A stretch of 64,000 nucleotides of DNA, taken from Apilactobacillus ozensis DSM 23829 = JCM 17196 (GTDB taxonomy: Bacteria; Bacillota; Bacilli; Lactobacillales; Lactobacillaceae). Made by a program: the position numbers and the translations under genes. Each line of letters begins with the position of its first letter. Position 1 is the first letter of the stretch. The stretch is from positions 25,061-89,060 of the forward strand of contig NZ_AYYQ01000002.1 in NCBI RefSeq assembly GCF_001435995.1. The letters are read 5' to 3'. Positions 44,119-52,893 of the stretch are shown piece by piece. The notes beneath the pieces are model-generated. The model was given only the letters and a program-made list of their open reading frames with translations, was not told the DNA's origin and did no database searches.

Positions 44119-44167
44119 ATGGTGTGCTAATTAACAATCGAATAATATCTGAAAAGAGGATTTCTCG

Positions 44168-44914
44168 TTGACAGCATACTTCAAATTTTTAGGTCATCAG
44201 TTAAAAGGATGGCCACAACAAAATTATTACTTATTTTTCTTTAGTTTAGGATGTCAAATTATGACATTGGTAAACGCACCGATTACATGGTTATCATTTT
44301 TAACTTTTGTTGGAACTACTTTAGGTGTGTTATGTGTATTAGCAATTAATGCTGCTAAGTCTATTAATGGTGTTTTAGGAATTTTATCAGGAATTTGTTT
44401 TATAATAGTAGGTCTTTCAGCTAAAAACTACTTAAGCATTGGTGAACAAGTAGCATACATTTTAACTTTAGACATTCCCGTTTTACTTAGTGCCAACTGG
44501 AATGTGAACATGGTATCTAAGATTCGTAAGTTCACTGCCAAAACCTGGGTTATTTCACTATTATCGACATTGATAGTATTCATTATTTCTGGTTACTTAA
44601 TTGGTGCTTTCACCGATGATCCTAGACCTTGGGTTGACGCAATGAGTTTTTCAATTTGTTTTACTGCTGGAATTATTTGTTTCTTGAGATACAATAATCA
44701 ATACTTCTGGTGGTTAGCTTCAGGAATTGCACAACTAATTTTGTGGTACATTTCATTTAGACAAGGTTCAGCTACATTAGCAATGTTTATAAATAGTTGT
44801 GTCTATGTTGCCAATGATGTTCTAGCATTTACAGTGTCACCATGGTTCAATAAAAAAGAAAAAGAGCGTTTAATAAAAGAAGAAACAAAATACGCTATGA
44901 ACGTAAATAAATAA
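44168..44914 (+). CDS. pnuC: PnuC-family nicotinamide riboside transporter
   Basis: 248 residues from a TTG with GAGG upstream. About seven membrane helices and the PnuC pattern: LGCQIMTLVNAPITWLSF near the N-terminus and YFWWLASGIAQLILWY plus FINSCVYVANDVLAF near the C-terminus, where the WxxW and Asn/Asp residues line the substrate site. It facilitates uptake of nicotinamide riboside, which is then trapped by phosphorylation for NAD synthesis. It is a single-gene unit with a terminator. Confidence 0.9.
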   Translation: MTAYFKFLGHQLKGWPQQNYYLFFFSLGCQIMTLVNAPITWLSFLTFVGTTLGVLCVLAINAAKSINGVLGILSGICFIIVGLSAKNYLSIGEQVAYILTLDIPVLLSANWNVNMVSKIRKFTAKTWVISLLSTLIVFIISGYLIGAFTDDPRPWVDAMSFSICFTAGIICFLRYNNQYFWWLASGIAQLILWYISFRQGSATLAMFINSCVYVANDVLAFTVSPWFNKKEKERLIKEETKYAMNVNK

Positions 44915-44921
44915 TAAGAAA

Positions 44922-44955
44922 AAGCTAAAATGTTTAAATTTTAGCTTTTTTATTT
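44922..44955 (+). terminator. Terminator of pnuC
   Basis: Stem AAAAAGCTAAAAT/ATTTTAGCTTTTT. Confidence 0.85.
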
Positions 44956-45013
44956 TAAATTAATTGAAAGATATATTTGATAGTGTTATAACTATTCTAA
45001 AGGAGATGTTATT

Positions 45014-45226
45014 ATGAATTTTGATGATATCAAAAATAAGGTAAGTAAAACTGCTAACGATATGAAAGATAAGGCAAGTAAAACTGCTAGCGATGTAAAA
45101 GACAAGGCACAAGATGCAGCTGGACAAGCTAAAGGTAAAGTATCTGAAGTATCAGGTAAAGCTAAAGGCAAAGCAGCCGAAATGTCAGGTAAAGCTAAGG
45201 AAAATATTTCTAACCTAACAAAATAG
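45014..45226 (+). CDS. LEA-like / YtxH-CsbD-type small stress protein
   Basis: 70 residues made of repeating amphipathic 11-residue-like units (SKTANDMKDKASKTASDVKDK, AGQAKGKVSEVSGKAKGKAAEM described as Ala/Lys/Gly-rich). There is no hydrophobic core, cysteine or aromatic beyond one Phe, so it is likely disordered and becomes helical on drying or membrane contact, like group 3 LEA proteins. AAAGGAG before the ATG is strong. Expression under stress is inferred from the family type. Confidence 0.75.
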   Translation: MNFDDIKNKVSKTANDMKDKASKTASDVKDKAQDAAGQAKGKVSEVSGKAKGKAAEMSGKAKENISNLTK

Positions 45227-45236
45227 TTTCCAAAAT

Positions 45237-45274
45237 AAAAATAGTTACTATCATTATGATAGTAACTATTTTTA
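45237..45274. terminator. Bidirectional terminator
   Basis: Stem AAAATAGTTACTATCA/TGATAGTAACTATTTT between convergent genes. Confidence 0.9.
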
Positions 45275-45276
45275 TT

Positions 45277-46641
45277 TTATTTGTTTTTCTTAGCAATATG
45301 AATTATTAAACCAATAAATAATCCAATGATACCTGGAATAACCCAGTCCATACCTAAGCTAGCAAATGGAAAGTAGCTGTTATGGAAACTAATGATAGAT
45401 TGCATGAAGCCATTATTAGTTGAATATGCTGGTAATGATGCCAACATGTCCATGAATGCAGGAATTGTAATACATATAATAGTAGTAATATAAACAATTG
45501 AATCTTTTTTAAATAGTGGTGAAAAGATGGACAGGATGATTAGAAAGATTGCGTAAGGATATAGAAGCATTAAAACTGGAGTTGACCATTGAATAATGGT
45601 GCTTAAACCACAGTTAGCAATGATAAAAGATAATCCACAGTTAATTGCTAGCCATTGTCTATAGCTAACCTTAGGAAAATGATTATGAAAATCTTGAGCA
45701 AATGCTGATACTAAACCAACTGCAGTTGTCAAGCAAGTTAGGGTCAATAGTGTGGCTAGTAGGGCGTTTCCAGTTGATCCTAAATAGTGAGTCATGAACT
45801 GATTAAAAGTAGGACCACCATCAGCAGCAACTTTAAATAGTTCAAGAGAAGTTGCACCAATCCAAATTAAGATTACGTAAATAATTCCAACTAGGATTTC
45901 TGATAAAATACCGGCCCAAGCAGTTGCCTTAGCATTAGATTTTGGAGAAGTTTTACCTAGTTGTTTAACAGCAGTAACTACAGTAACTCCAAAAGCTAAT
46001 CCAGCAAGGGCATCCATGGTGTTGTATCCTTCTAAAAATCCATTAAAGAAAGATGCATTCTTGTATTCAGGAGTGATGTTTTGAATTCCGGCATTGCCCA
46101 TTGGATGTAGGAATGCTAATAGGAATGCTATGAATAATAAGATTAAGAAAATAGGATTTAATATTTTACCAACCTGTTTAGTAATATTACTTTCCTTGTA
46201 AGAAATCATATAAGTTCCTGCAAAAAATAACGCTGAAATAATTAACAGTGCAATTCCTGAATATTTAGCAGGAATCATTGGTTGAAAACCAACTGAAAAT
46301 GTAACAGTTGCAGTTCTAGGCGTTGCAAATAGTGGCCCTAAAGTTGCGTGAACTAAAATCATAAAAATAATAGCAAATTTGTTTCCAAGTGGTTTAGCAA
46401 TGTCATAAACGCCATTTGATTTAGTAATACTGATGGCTAAAACTGATAAAAGTGGTAACAAAACTCCTGTACATAGGAATCCTAAAGCAGCACTGATCCA
46501 ATTTGAACCAGCAAGTTGACCTAAATGAATTGGAAAAATTAAATTTCCGGCTCCGAAGAATAGTGCAAATAATAGTGAGCTAATAATTAAGTATTGTTTG
46601 ATAGATAATGGCTTGGTGTTTAAATCTTTTGTATTTTCCAT
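45277..46641 (-). CDS. brnQ: Branched-chain amino acid carrier BrnQ (copy 1)
   Basis: 454 residues with about 12 membrane helices. LIVCS family motifs: ALFFGAGNLIFPIHLGQLAG near the N-terminus, GYNTMDALAGLAFGVTVV and TCLTTAVGLVSAFAQDF in the middle. It is a Na+- or H+-coupled symporter for leucine, isoleucine and valine. A T-box leader with terminator lies directly upstream, so it is induced when the cognate tRNA is uncharged. It is closely similar to the adjacent second copy, a tandem duplication. Confidence 0.93.
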   Translation of the reverse strand: MENTKDLNTKPLSIKQYLIISSLLFALFFGAGNLIFPIHLGQLAGSNWISAALGFLCTGVLLPLLSVLAISITKSNGVYDIAKPLGNKFAIIFMILVHATLGPLFATPRTATVTFSVGFQPMIPAKYSGIALLIISALFFAGTYMISYKESNITKQVGKILNPIFLILLFIAFLLAFLHPMGNAGIQNITPEYKNASFFNGFLEGYNTMDALAGLAFGVTVVTAVKQLGKTSPKSNAKATAWAGILSEILVGIIYVILIWIGATSLELFKVAADGGPTFNQFMTHYLGSTGNALLATLLTLTCLTTAVGLVSAFAQDFHNHFPKVSYRQWLAINCGLSFIIANCGLSTIIQWSTPVLMLLYPYAIFLIILSIFSPLFKKDSIVYITTIICITIPAFMDMLASLPAYSTNNGFMQSIISFHNSYFPFASLGMDWVIPGIIGLFIGLIIHIAKKNK

Positions 46642-46737
46642 TTAATGTTTCCTCCAATTTATAATGCGTATGTTTTTTTATTAGTTTATTTACTCACGCT
46701 ATTTTCCAAGTCATCATCTCCTTTTTTGCTATGAAAA

Positions 46738-47046
46738 TAAAAAAAGCATCCATAATCTGTAAAGATTAAGGATGCTTGCGCACGGTACCACCTATAATTA
46801 TAAATTAAAATAATTTATCTCTCACGTACTAAATAATACGTTGACACAGTAATGGGTGTACCCAATATACGTTACTAAAATTTCGGTATATAGCTCCAAA
46901 GATACTTTCATGAATAAATCATTTATCTCGTTCACACCTGATAGAGACTCTCTTAAAATGAAATTATCATTACTCCGCTTTTTCATAGCTTTCTATTTAT
47001 ATTTAATAATTTATACCAATATAGCAGTTGTAATTATTTATGTCAA
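46738..47046 (-). promoter_or_regulatory. T-box leader and promoter of brnQ copy 1
   Basis: On the minus strand: promoter TTGACA (47046-47041), 17 bases, TATATT. The leader is about 270 bases long. Stem I contains AGTA and GAA loop-E elements. The T-box bulge reads GGTGGTACCGTG (about 46794-46783), and the terminator stem AAGCATCC/GGATGCTT with T7 ends at 46740. TGGT pairs with a tRNA whose discriminator base is A, as in Ile, Leu and Val. After the GAA the triplets GTA (Val) or ATC (Ile) are possible specifiers depending on register. Confidence 0.9.
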
Positions 47047-47049
47047 CTT

Positions 47050-48432
47050 TTATTTGGCAGTTTCTGGAACTCGAGATTTGTTGAAGAAATGAAAGCCTAA
47101 GCCGACTACAAGACCAACTAGGGCTGGAACAACCCAGTCCATGCCAGCACTAGCAAATGGAAGATAATTTTGTTGGAATGCTACTAAAGCTTTACCAAAT
47201 GCACTTTGTGAAACTACTGGTGGGAAACTTCCTACCATGTCAAATAGTGCTGGCACTGCAGTGAATACTACTACAAAGAAGTATACATATGGATCACGAT
47301 TAAATAGAGGTGAGAATACGGATAATAAGATTAGTACCATAGCAAATGGGTAGAGGAACATTAACATTGGGGTTGACCATTGGATAATAGTATCTAATCC
47401 AAAGTTAGCGGTAGTGAATGATGCTAAACACATTAATCCTAACCAAACGCGATAGCTGAGAACTGGAAAATGTTTATGGAAATCTTGAGCAAATGCTGCG
47501 ACTAAACCAACGGCAGTAGTTAAACATGTTAGTGTAAGTAATGTTGCTAATAATGCGTGACCAACACTACCCATATAGTGACCCATTAGTTGATTAAAAG
47601 CTACGCCTCCATCAGCTGATAATTTAAATTTATTAAGCGTTGTGGCGCCAATCCAAACTAATACTAGGTAGATTACGCCGATTAATCCAGTAGCAAGCAC
47701 GCCGGCTTTAGCAGTTACTTTAGCATTACTTTTAGCACTAGTTTTACCCAATTGATTAACAGCAGTAACTACAGTAACTCCAAAAGCTAGTCCTGCAAGG
47801 GCATCCATAGTGTTATATCCTTGTAAAAATCCATTGAAGAAGCTGCCACTTTGATATGCTACAGTAGCTGCTTGTTTACTAGCAGCACCCATTGGTGAAA
47901 GAAATGCTAGTAGGAAAACTGCGAATAGCATTAATAAAAATACTGGGTTCAATAATTTACCAACACTTTTCATGATGTTAGATTCTTTATATGATAGCAA
48001 AAATGCAACTAAAAAGAATAATCCAGAAAATAATAATAATCCAACATGACTTAAGCTGCTTGGCAAAAGTGGTTCTACTCCAACTGAAAATGGAACGGTT
48101 GCAGTTCTAGGGGTACCAAATAATGGCCCAATAGTTGCATGAATTAAAACCATGAAAGTTAAAGCAAAGCCTGAACCTAATGGCAATCCAATATCGTAAA
48201 CACCTTTTGATTTAGTAACACTAATTGCTAAAACTGATAGTAAAGGCAAGACAACAGCAGTACATAAAAAGCCTAATGTTGCTACTAACCAATTGCCACC
48301 TGCTAATTGTCCTAAGTGGAGCGGGAAAATTAGGTTTCCAGCTCCAAAAAATAAAGCAAACAATAGTGAACTGACCACTAAATATTCTTTTACTGATAAG
48401 GGTTTATTGTTTAAATTTTTTGTTTCGTTCAT
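47050..48432 (-). CDS. brnQ: Branched-chain amino acid carrier BrnQ (copy 2)
   Basis: 460 residues, same family and motifs as the adjacent copy (ALFFGAGNLIFPLHLGQLAGG, TCLTTAVGLVAAFAQDFHKHF). The proteins align along their full length, differing most in the C-terminal third. The C-terminus ends RVPETAK. It also has its own T-box leader and promoter, so the two copies may respond to different branched-chain tRNAs. The promoter of copy 1 sits just behind this gene's stop. Confidence 0.93.
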   Translation of the reverse strand: MNETKNLNNKPLSVKEYLVVSSLLFALFFGAGNLIFPLHLGQLAGGNWLVATLGFLCTAVVLPLLSVLAISVTKSKGVYDIGLPLGSGFALTFMVLIHATIGPLFGTPRTATVPFSVGVEPLLPSSLSHVGLLLFSGLFFLVAFLLSYKESNIMKSVGKLLNPVFLLMLFAVFLLAFLSPMGAASKQAATVAYQSGSFFNGFLQGYNTMDALAGLAFGVTVVTAVNQLGKTSAKSNAKVTAKAGVLATGLIGVIYLVLVWIGATTLNKFKLSADGGVAFNQLMGHYMGSVGHALLATLLTLTCLTTAVGLVAAFAQDFHKHFPVLSYRVWLGLMCLASFTTANFGLDTIIQWSTPMLMFLYPFAMVLILLSVFSPLFNRDPYVYFFVVVFTAVPALFDMVGSFPPVVSQSAFGKALVAFQQNYLPFASAGMDWVVPALVGLVVGLGFHFFNKSRVPETAK

Positions 48433-48539
48433 AAATAATTTCCTCCCAGGAATTGTTTTTTGATAAAATATTCTGTTTTATACTAATCGGAATCGGACTA
48501 TCCAAAAAAACCATCTCCTTCAAAAAAATTACTAAAATA

Positions 48540-48862
48540 AAAAACGCCCTCAGTCTATAACTAGACTAAGGGCGTCATAAAACGCGGTACCACCTTATAT
48601 TCATCGATTTATTATTAATAAAATAAACCAATCTAAAACGTACTAAATAATACGCCGGCACTATAATGGGTGCTACCAATGCACTTTATAAATACTTTCA
48701 GTACATAGCTCAAAAGGGATTTTCACAACTCATTATTTGCTTCCTTGCACCTAACGAAGCTCGCTTAAAATAATTTTGTTACTACTCTTCTTTATCTCAG
48801 CAATTCTCATTTATTTTTAATTTGTTGTTAATAACAATAAATCTATTTTTATTAATTGTCAA
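48540..48862 (-). promoter_or_regulatory. T-box leader and promoter of brnQ copy 2
   Basis: Minus strand: TTGACA (48862-48857), 17 bases, TATTGT. Stem I has AGTA and GAA, then AATCCC; ATC (Ile) is a possible specifier. T-box GGTGGTACCGCG lies at about 48594-48583. The terminator stem GACGCCCTTAGTCTA/TAGACTGAGGGCGT with a T run ends at 48541. The TGGT bulge again predicts an A discriminator (Ile/Leu/Val). The 154 bases from 48863 to 49015 hold nothing else beyond the AT-rich promoter region of the SemiSWEET gene. Confidence 0.9.
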
Positions 48863-49015
48863 ACTATTTTTTTAAATTAATGAGTTTTAACACGATTTAA
48901 AATAAATGATATAAATCGTACATATGTTATAATATTTGTTAAGCATATATATTTGAAATTAATATATAAATTACACATTTACCTAATTTTATTAACCGAA
49001 AGGGAGATTTTTTAG

Positions 49016-49330
49016 TTGAAAATTGATAATTACGTTCCCAAGGATAAACGAAAAGAAGTTAGCGAAAAGCGAATTAAAAGATTAAAATTGATGAGTAAAA
49101 TTGCCATACTAACATGTTCCCTAATGTATATTTCATATATTCCACAAATTATTCAAAACTTTAGTGGAAATCCAGTCGGACCTATTCAACCATTGGTTGC
49201 TACCATTAACGCTACTTTATGGACATTTTATGGTTGGTTCAAAACTTATCGTGATTGGCCAATTATTATTTCAAATGTGCCCGGAGTTGTCTTTGGATTT
49301 ATTACTTTGGTGACTATCTATATCCATTAA
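49016..49330 (+). CDS. SemiSWEET sugar transporter
   Basis: 104 residues from a TTG with AAAGGGAG upstream. After a charged N-terminus come three membrane helices with the PQ-loop signature ISYIPQIIQNFSGNP and ATINATLWTFYGWFK, which carries the substrate-binding Trp and Asn residues of SemiSWEETs. The protein forms dimers that equilibrate sugars such as sucrose or glucose across the membrane. Monocistronic, followed by a terminator. Confidence 0.88.
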   Translation: MKIDNYVPKDKRKEVSEKRIKRLKLMSKIAILTCSLMYISYIPQIIQNFSGNPVGPIQPLVATINATLWTFYGWFKTYRDWPIIISNVPGVVFGFITLVTIYIH

Positions 49331-49341
49331 TTTAATCTTAT

Positions 49342-49371
49342 TGAAAAGCCGTTTAGACGGCTTTTTTTGTT
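49342..49371 (+). terminator. Terminator of the SemiSWEET gene
   Basis: Stem AAGCCGT/ACGGCTT with a TTAG loop and T7. Confidence 0.9.
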
Positions 49372-49474
49372 TGTATAATATTTTTTAACGATACATAAAA
49401 AACTAGCTACCTAAATTAATTTCTAAATGGTAAACTATTATAGTTTATATCATAATGTTTGGGAGATTTTTACG

Positions 49475-51109
49475 GTGAATTATTTAAAAAACAAATATAT
49501 TAAAAATGCTGCAATTATTTTTTCATTCTTATTCATTGCGGTTTTAACTTGCTTAATTTTACTTACATGTCGTTTTTGGCTATTTGGATATGATGGTCCG
49601 TTTCATTGGCAAAGATTTGTAACCTTTAAAAACAACATGTTTAGCAATTATGATTTAAACTCTACGATGGGGTCAGCGGTTATGAGTTTTTATCCTAAAT
49701 TTAATTTAGTTTTTCTTGGTTTCTTATCTGTTTTTATTAAGAATACCTGGCTACTTTTGTATTTTAATTTCATATTAGAAGTTTTTATAGGATTGATAAT
49801 TGCTTATTATACTTGTCTTTTATATACAAAAAAATTTTTGACAAGCTATATATTTGCTTTCGTCTTTATGACGGCCATGCCCATTATTAATTGGTATTTT
49901 GGACTATTAGACTTAGGCCTGATTACTGCATACTTGTTTTTACCATTAGTATTTTTTGGAACCTTAAAATTTATTGAGGAAAACAAATACGTTGAGTTGT
50001 CGCTTGGACTAACGTTGATTTTTATTAGTCATATTTTGACGTTTGTATTTGCTTCATTGTTTGTATTTATTTGGTTCTTATTTAATATAAAAAGATTCAG
50101 ATTAGTTAATTACATTAATATTTTAAAAATATCTTTGCTGGTATTGTGTACAAATGCTTTTTACTGGTTAATGATAGTTAAGATGGAATGGTTTAACGAA
50201 ATTAATAAGCCACATTTTCAGACTTTGCAAGGATTTCCCGAGTCAACAATGTACATTGAAAAAAATGGATTAGTACAAGTATTTATTATTTTAGGGCTAG
50301 GTATTTTCTTTTTTGAAAAGTTTAGCAAAATAAATAAACAAATCTACTTGGTAACCGTTATTATTACGATTCTTAGTTCAAGAATCATTCCTTGGCATTT
50401 ATTAGATCATACGCCCATTGGAGTTATTCAATTTCCTACTAGATTTATGATATTATCGTTACTTACAACTTCATATTTAATTGCTGTAATAGGGGCAAAA
50501 GTTTTAAAAAATATGTCTAATCCGACAATCTACTTTGCAATTTCGGTTATAGCATTGTTATCTATGAATATGTACAATCAATGGGGAACTATGAACACCG
50601 CATACTTTTCATCTTGGGGAAGCAAAGTGGTAAATAATCGACTAGTTTCTTACCGAATTAAAAACGGGAAACACATTAAAGTTACGGATATTGATACTGG
50701 TGATTTTGCTGATTATATTCCTAAAAGTAATTTAATGCGTTACATTGATGTCTACTACCATACTGGATACGATGAAGAGAAAAATCCTATTATTTTTGAT
50801 GCATCTGGTAGTGGAACTTTACACTTAAAAAACACTGCATTTAAAAAAGAATTGCATTTACCATTCATTGGTTATAAAGGTCAAGACTACAACGTTTTGG
50901 TTAATAATCATAAAGTTAGATATTACCTAGATAAAGAACAGGTTATTACTATTAAAAATATTGATAAGGGAAATAAAATCATTAAAATAAGCCTAGTTAA
51001 AGGTTGGATAGATTATATTTCGTATGTTTTAACTACTTTAGGATTACTATCGTATGCAATTATTGGATACAAACAAATTATTAAAATTTATTTAAAAGTT
51101 CGTAAATAG
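49475..51109 (+). CDS. Polytopic membrane protein, PTPS-related (GT-C-like) family
   Basis: About 544 residues from the GTG at 49475 with GGGAGA 8 bases upstream; an earlier in-frame ATG lacks one. At least ten membrane helices (first at about 14-32), with the early extracytoplasmic motif FGYDGPFHWQRF (cf. GHDxxFHxxR of GT-C-like PF10131 proteins). A C-terminal extracytoplasmic beta-rich part (about 405-515) is followed by a last helix. Such proteins are thought to modify envelope polysaccharides or lipids, similar to YfhO. Donor and acceptor are unknown. Confidence 0.7.
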   Translation: MNYLKNKYIKNAAIIFSFLFIAVLTCLILLTCRFWLFGYDGPFHWQRFVTFKNNMFSNYDLNSTMGSAVMSFYPKFNLVFLGFLSVFIKNTWLLLYFNFILEVFIGLIIAYYTCLLYTKKFLTSYIFAFVFMTAMPIINWYFGLLDLGLITAYLFLPLVFFGTLKFIEENKYVELSLGLTLIFISHILTFVFASLFVFIWFLFNIKRFRLVNYINILKISLLVLCTNAFYWLMIVKMEWFNEINKPHFQTLQGFPESTMYIEKNGLVQVFIILGLGIFFFEKFSKINKQIYLVTVIITILSSRIIPWHLLDHTPIGVIQFPTRFMILSLLTTSYLIAVIGAKVLKNMSNPTIYFAISVIALLSMNMYNQWGTMNTAYFSSWGSKVVNNRLVSYRIKNGKHIKVTDIDTGDFADYIPKSNLMRYIDVYYHTGYDEEKNPIIFDASGSGTLHLKNTAFKKELHLPFIGYKGQDYNVLVNNHKVRYYLDKEQVITIKNIDKGNKIIKISLVKGWIDYISYVLTTLGLLSYAIIGYKQIIKIYLKVRK

Positions 51110-51183
51110 TTATGATATAATGAAAACTTATTATTTAAGACTTATTTATAAACTTAATGTCTGGAAAGAGGTAAATTTTTTTA

Positions 51184-52401
51184 ATGGTACAGCATAAAAA
51201 TTGGGAAAAAAATCTGTGGGTCCTTTGGTTTGGAACTTTTATTGCCGGAATGGGATTCAGTGAAGTTATTCCATTTTTATCATTGTATGTAAGTTCTTTG
51301 GGTCACTTTGAACGTGGTGAACTTTCTATTTTAAGTGGAGCAGTTTATGCTGCTACATTTGTAGTCGTAGCTGTGACTGCACCTATGTGGGGCAGGTTTG
51401 CTGATCGACACGGTAGGAAAAGATTATTGTTACAAACGACAATCGGTTCAGCTATTTCACTGGGACTAATGGGCTTAGTTACGAATGTATGGCAACTAAT
51501 TGCTCTAAGAGCCTTTCAAGGTTTTTTTGCTGGTGTAATTCCTAATGCAACAGCACTAGTAGCAGCTGAAACTCCTAAAGAAAAAGAGGGTTATGCTTTA
51601 GGAATTATTACGACTGGATATGTAGGTGGTAATTTAATTGGGCCAATCTTAGGAGGATTTTTAGCTAGCTTATTTTCCATTAGAATTACATTTTTTATTA
51701 CTGCAGCATTATTATTTGTATCTTTTATTTTAAGTTTAACGATGGTTCACGAAAGCTTTAAACCTGATCCTGATAAGTTAAAAAATCAACCATCAATGTT
51801 TGATTTTCACTTTTTACGTGAATTTCCTAATCCTAAAATTGTTGGATGGTTGTTATTTTCGACAATTATTGTACAAGCGGGATTATATTCTATTTATCCA
51901 ATTATTAGTTTATTTGTGAAAGAATTAATGCATGGTCATGGTTCAATTACGGTTATAGCAGGGATTATTTCATCATTACCCGGAATTGCAATGTTTATTT
52001 CTTCTCCATTATGGGGAAGGTTAGGTGACCGTCTAGGAGCTAACAAAATTTTAATTTACGGTTTTATTTTTTCAATCGTGTTTTATTTTCCCCAGGGGTT
52101 AATAACTAGTGTTATCATGTTAGGTGTATTGAGATTTTTAGTTGGAATTTCAAATGCCGCTATTTATCCAGTGATTCAAACAATTCTTGCTAAAATTACA
52201 CCTTCAAAATCTACTGGAATGGTATTTAGTTTAAACCAGGCTGCTCAAGCAATTGGTGCAGTTATTGGATCAATGATGGGTGGATATATATCTAATATTT
52301 TTGATTACAGCGGGGTCTTCATTTTTACAGCAATTTTACTACTTATTAATTTATTACTGCTGGAGTGGCGTGTGCCAGAAATTAGAAAGAAATTAGGTTA
52401 A
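51184..52401 (+). CDS. MFS multidrug efflux transporter (copy 1)
   Basis: 405 residues with 12 membrane helices. Motif A GRFADRHGRKR between helices 2 and 3, motif C-like TTGYVGGNLIGPILGG in helix 5, both typical of DHA1 drug-H+ antiporters. The second half has a matching loop GRLGDRLGAN. It is closely similar to the MFS protein two genes downstream. Drug range unknown. An AGAGG ribosome site lies upstream of the ATG. Confidence 0.88.
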   Translation: MVQHKNWEKNLWVLWFGTFIAGMGFSEVIPFLSLYVSSLGHFERGELSILSGAVYAATFVVVAVTAPMWGRFADRHGRKRLLLQTTIGSAISLGLMGLVTNVWQLIALRAFQGFFAGVIPNATALVAAETPKEKEGYALGIITTGYVGGNLIGPILGGFLASLFSIRITFFITAALLFVSFILSLTMVHESFKPDPDKLKNQPSMFDFHFLREFPNPKIVGWLLFSTIIVQAGLYSIYPIISLFVKELMHGHGSITVIAGIISSLPGIAMFISSPLWGRLGDRLGANKILIYGFIFSIVFYFPQGLITSVIMLGVLRFLVGISNAAIYPVIQTILAKITPSKSTGMVFSLNQAAQAIGAVIGSMMGGYISNIFDYSGVFIFTAILLLINLLLLEWRVPEIRKKLG

Positions 52402-52423
52402 TAAATCACGGAGATGATAAGAT

Positions 52424-52828
52424 ATGATAAAACATAATTCACATATAAAAGAGCTTATAGATGCTGATTTTTCACTAGATATATTGTGTAAAAAAGCCAT
52501 AGATTTAGATAAAGATAAAATCAAATCAATGATTTATAGTACTCAGCAAAACGATAATAGTGTTTATGTTGCTTATCATAATACTTTCAATTCTAAAAGT
52601 GGTTTATATAGCCGTTTAAAAAGTTATAAGGAATTTTTAAAAGAAGATATTGATAACTATGTTGATAAATTTAACGAAATAGAAAACGGTGCAAGAATGT
52701 ATTTCCATCAAGAAATGACAGTTGGATATTTTATTGATTTATATATTTCATTTTTGCATCGAAAATTTGAAAATCATCAAGATAAAAATTCTTTAGTTAT
52801 GATTAATGAAAACGGTATAGAATTATAA
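52424..52828 (+). CDS. Hypothetical protein between two MFS genes
   Basis: 134 residues, cytoplasmic, no signal or membrane segment. GGAGATG lies before the ATG. Predicted mostly helical with charged stretches (LDKDKIKSMIYSTQQNDN, YKEFLKEDIDNYVDKFNE). I do not recognise a family. It begins 22 bases after the first MFS gene and 65 bases before the second, so all three are likely one transcript. Confidence 0.6.
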   Translation: MIKHNSHIKELIDADFSLDILCKKAIDLDKDKIKSMIYSTQQNDNSVYVAYHNTFNSKSGLYSRLKSYKEFLKEDIDNYVDKFNEIENGARMYFHQEMTVGYFIDLYISFLHRKFENHQDKNSLVMINENGIEL

Positions 52829-52893
52829 GATATGTTAAAGCAATTGATTTCAGAAGAGGTCAGTTGCTTTTTAATTTGAGAGGAGGATTATTT

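Noticed and set aside
46856..47092. Open frame of 78 codons on the plus strand
   Set aside because: It lies over the minus-strand T-box leader and the end of brnQ copy 2, has no ribosome site and no protein-like pattern.
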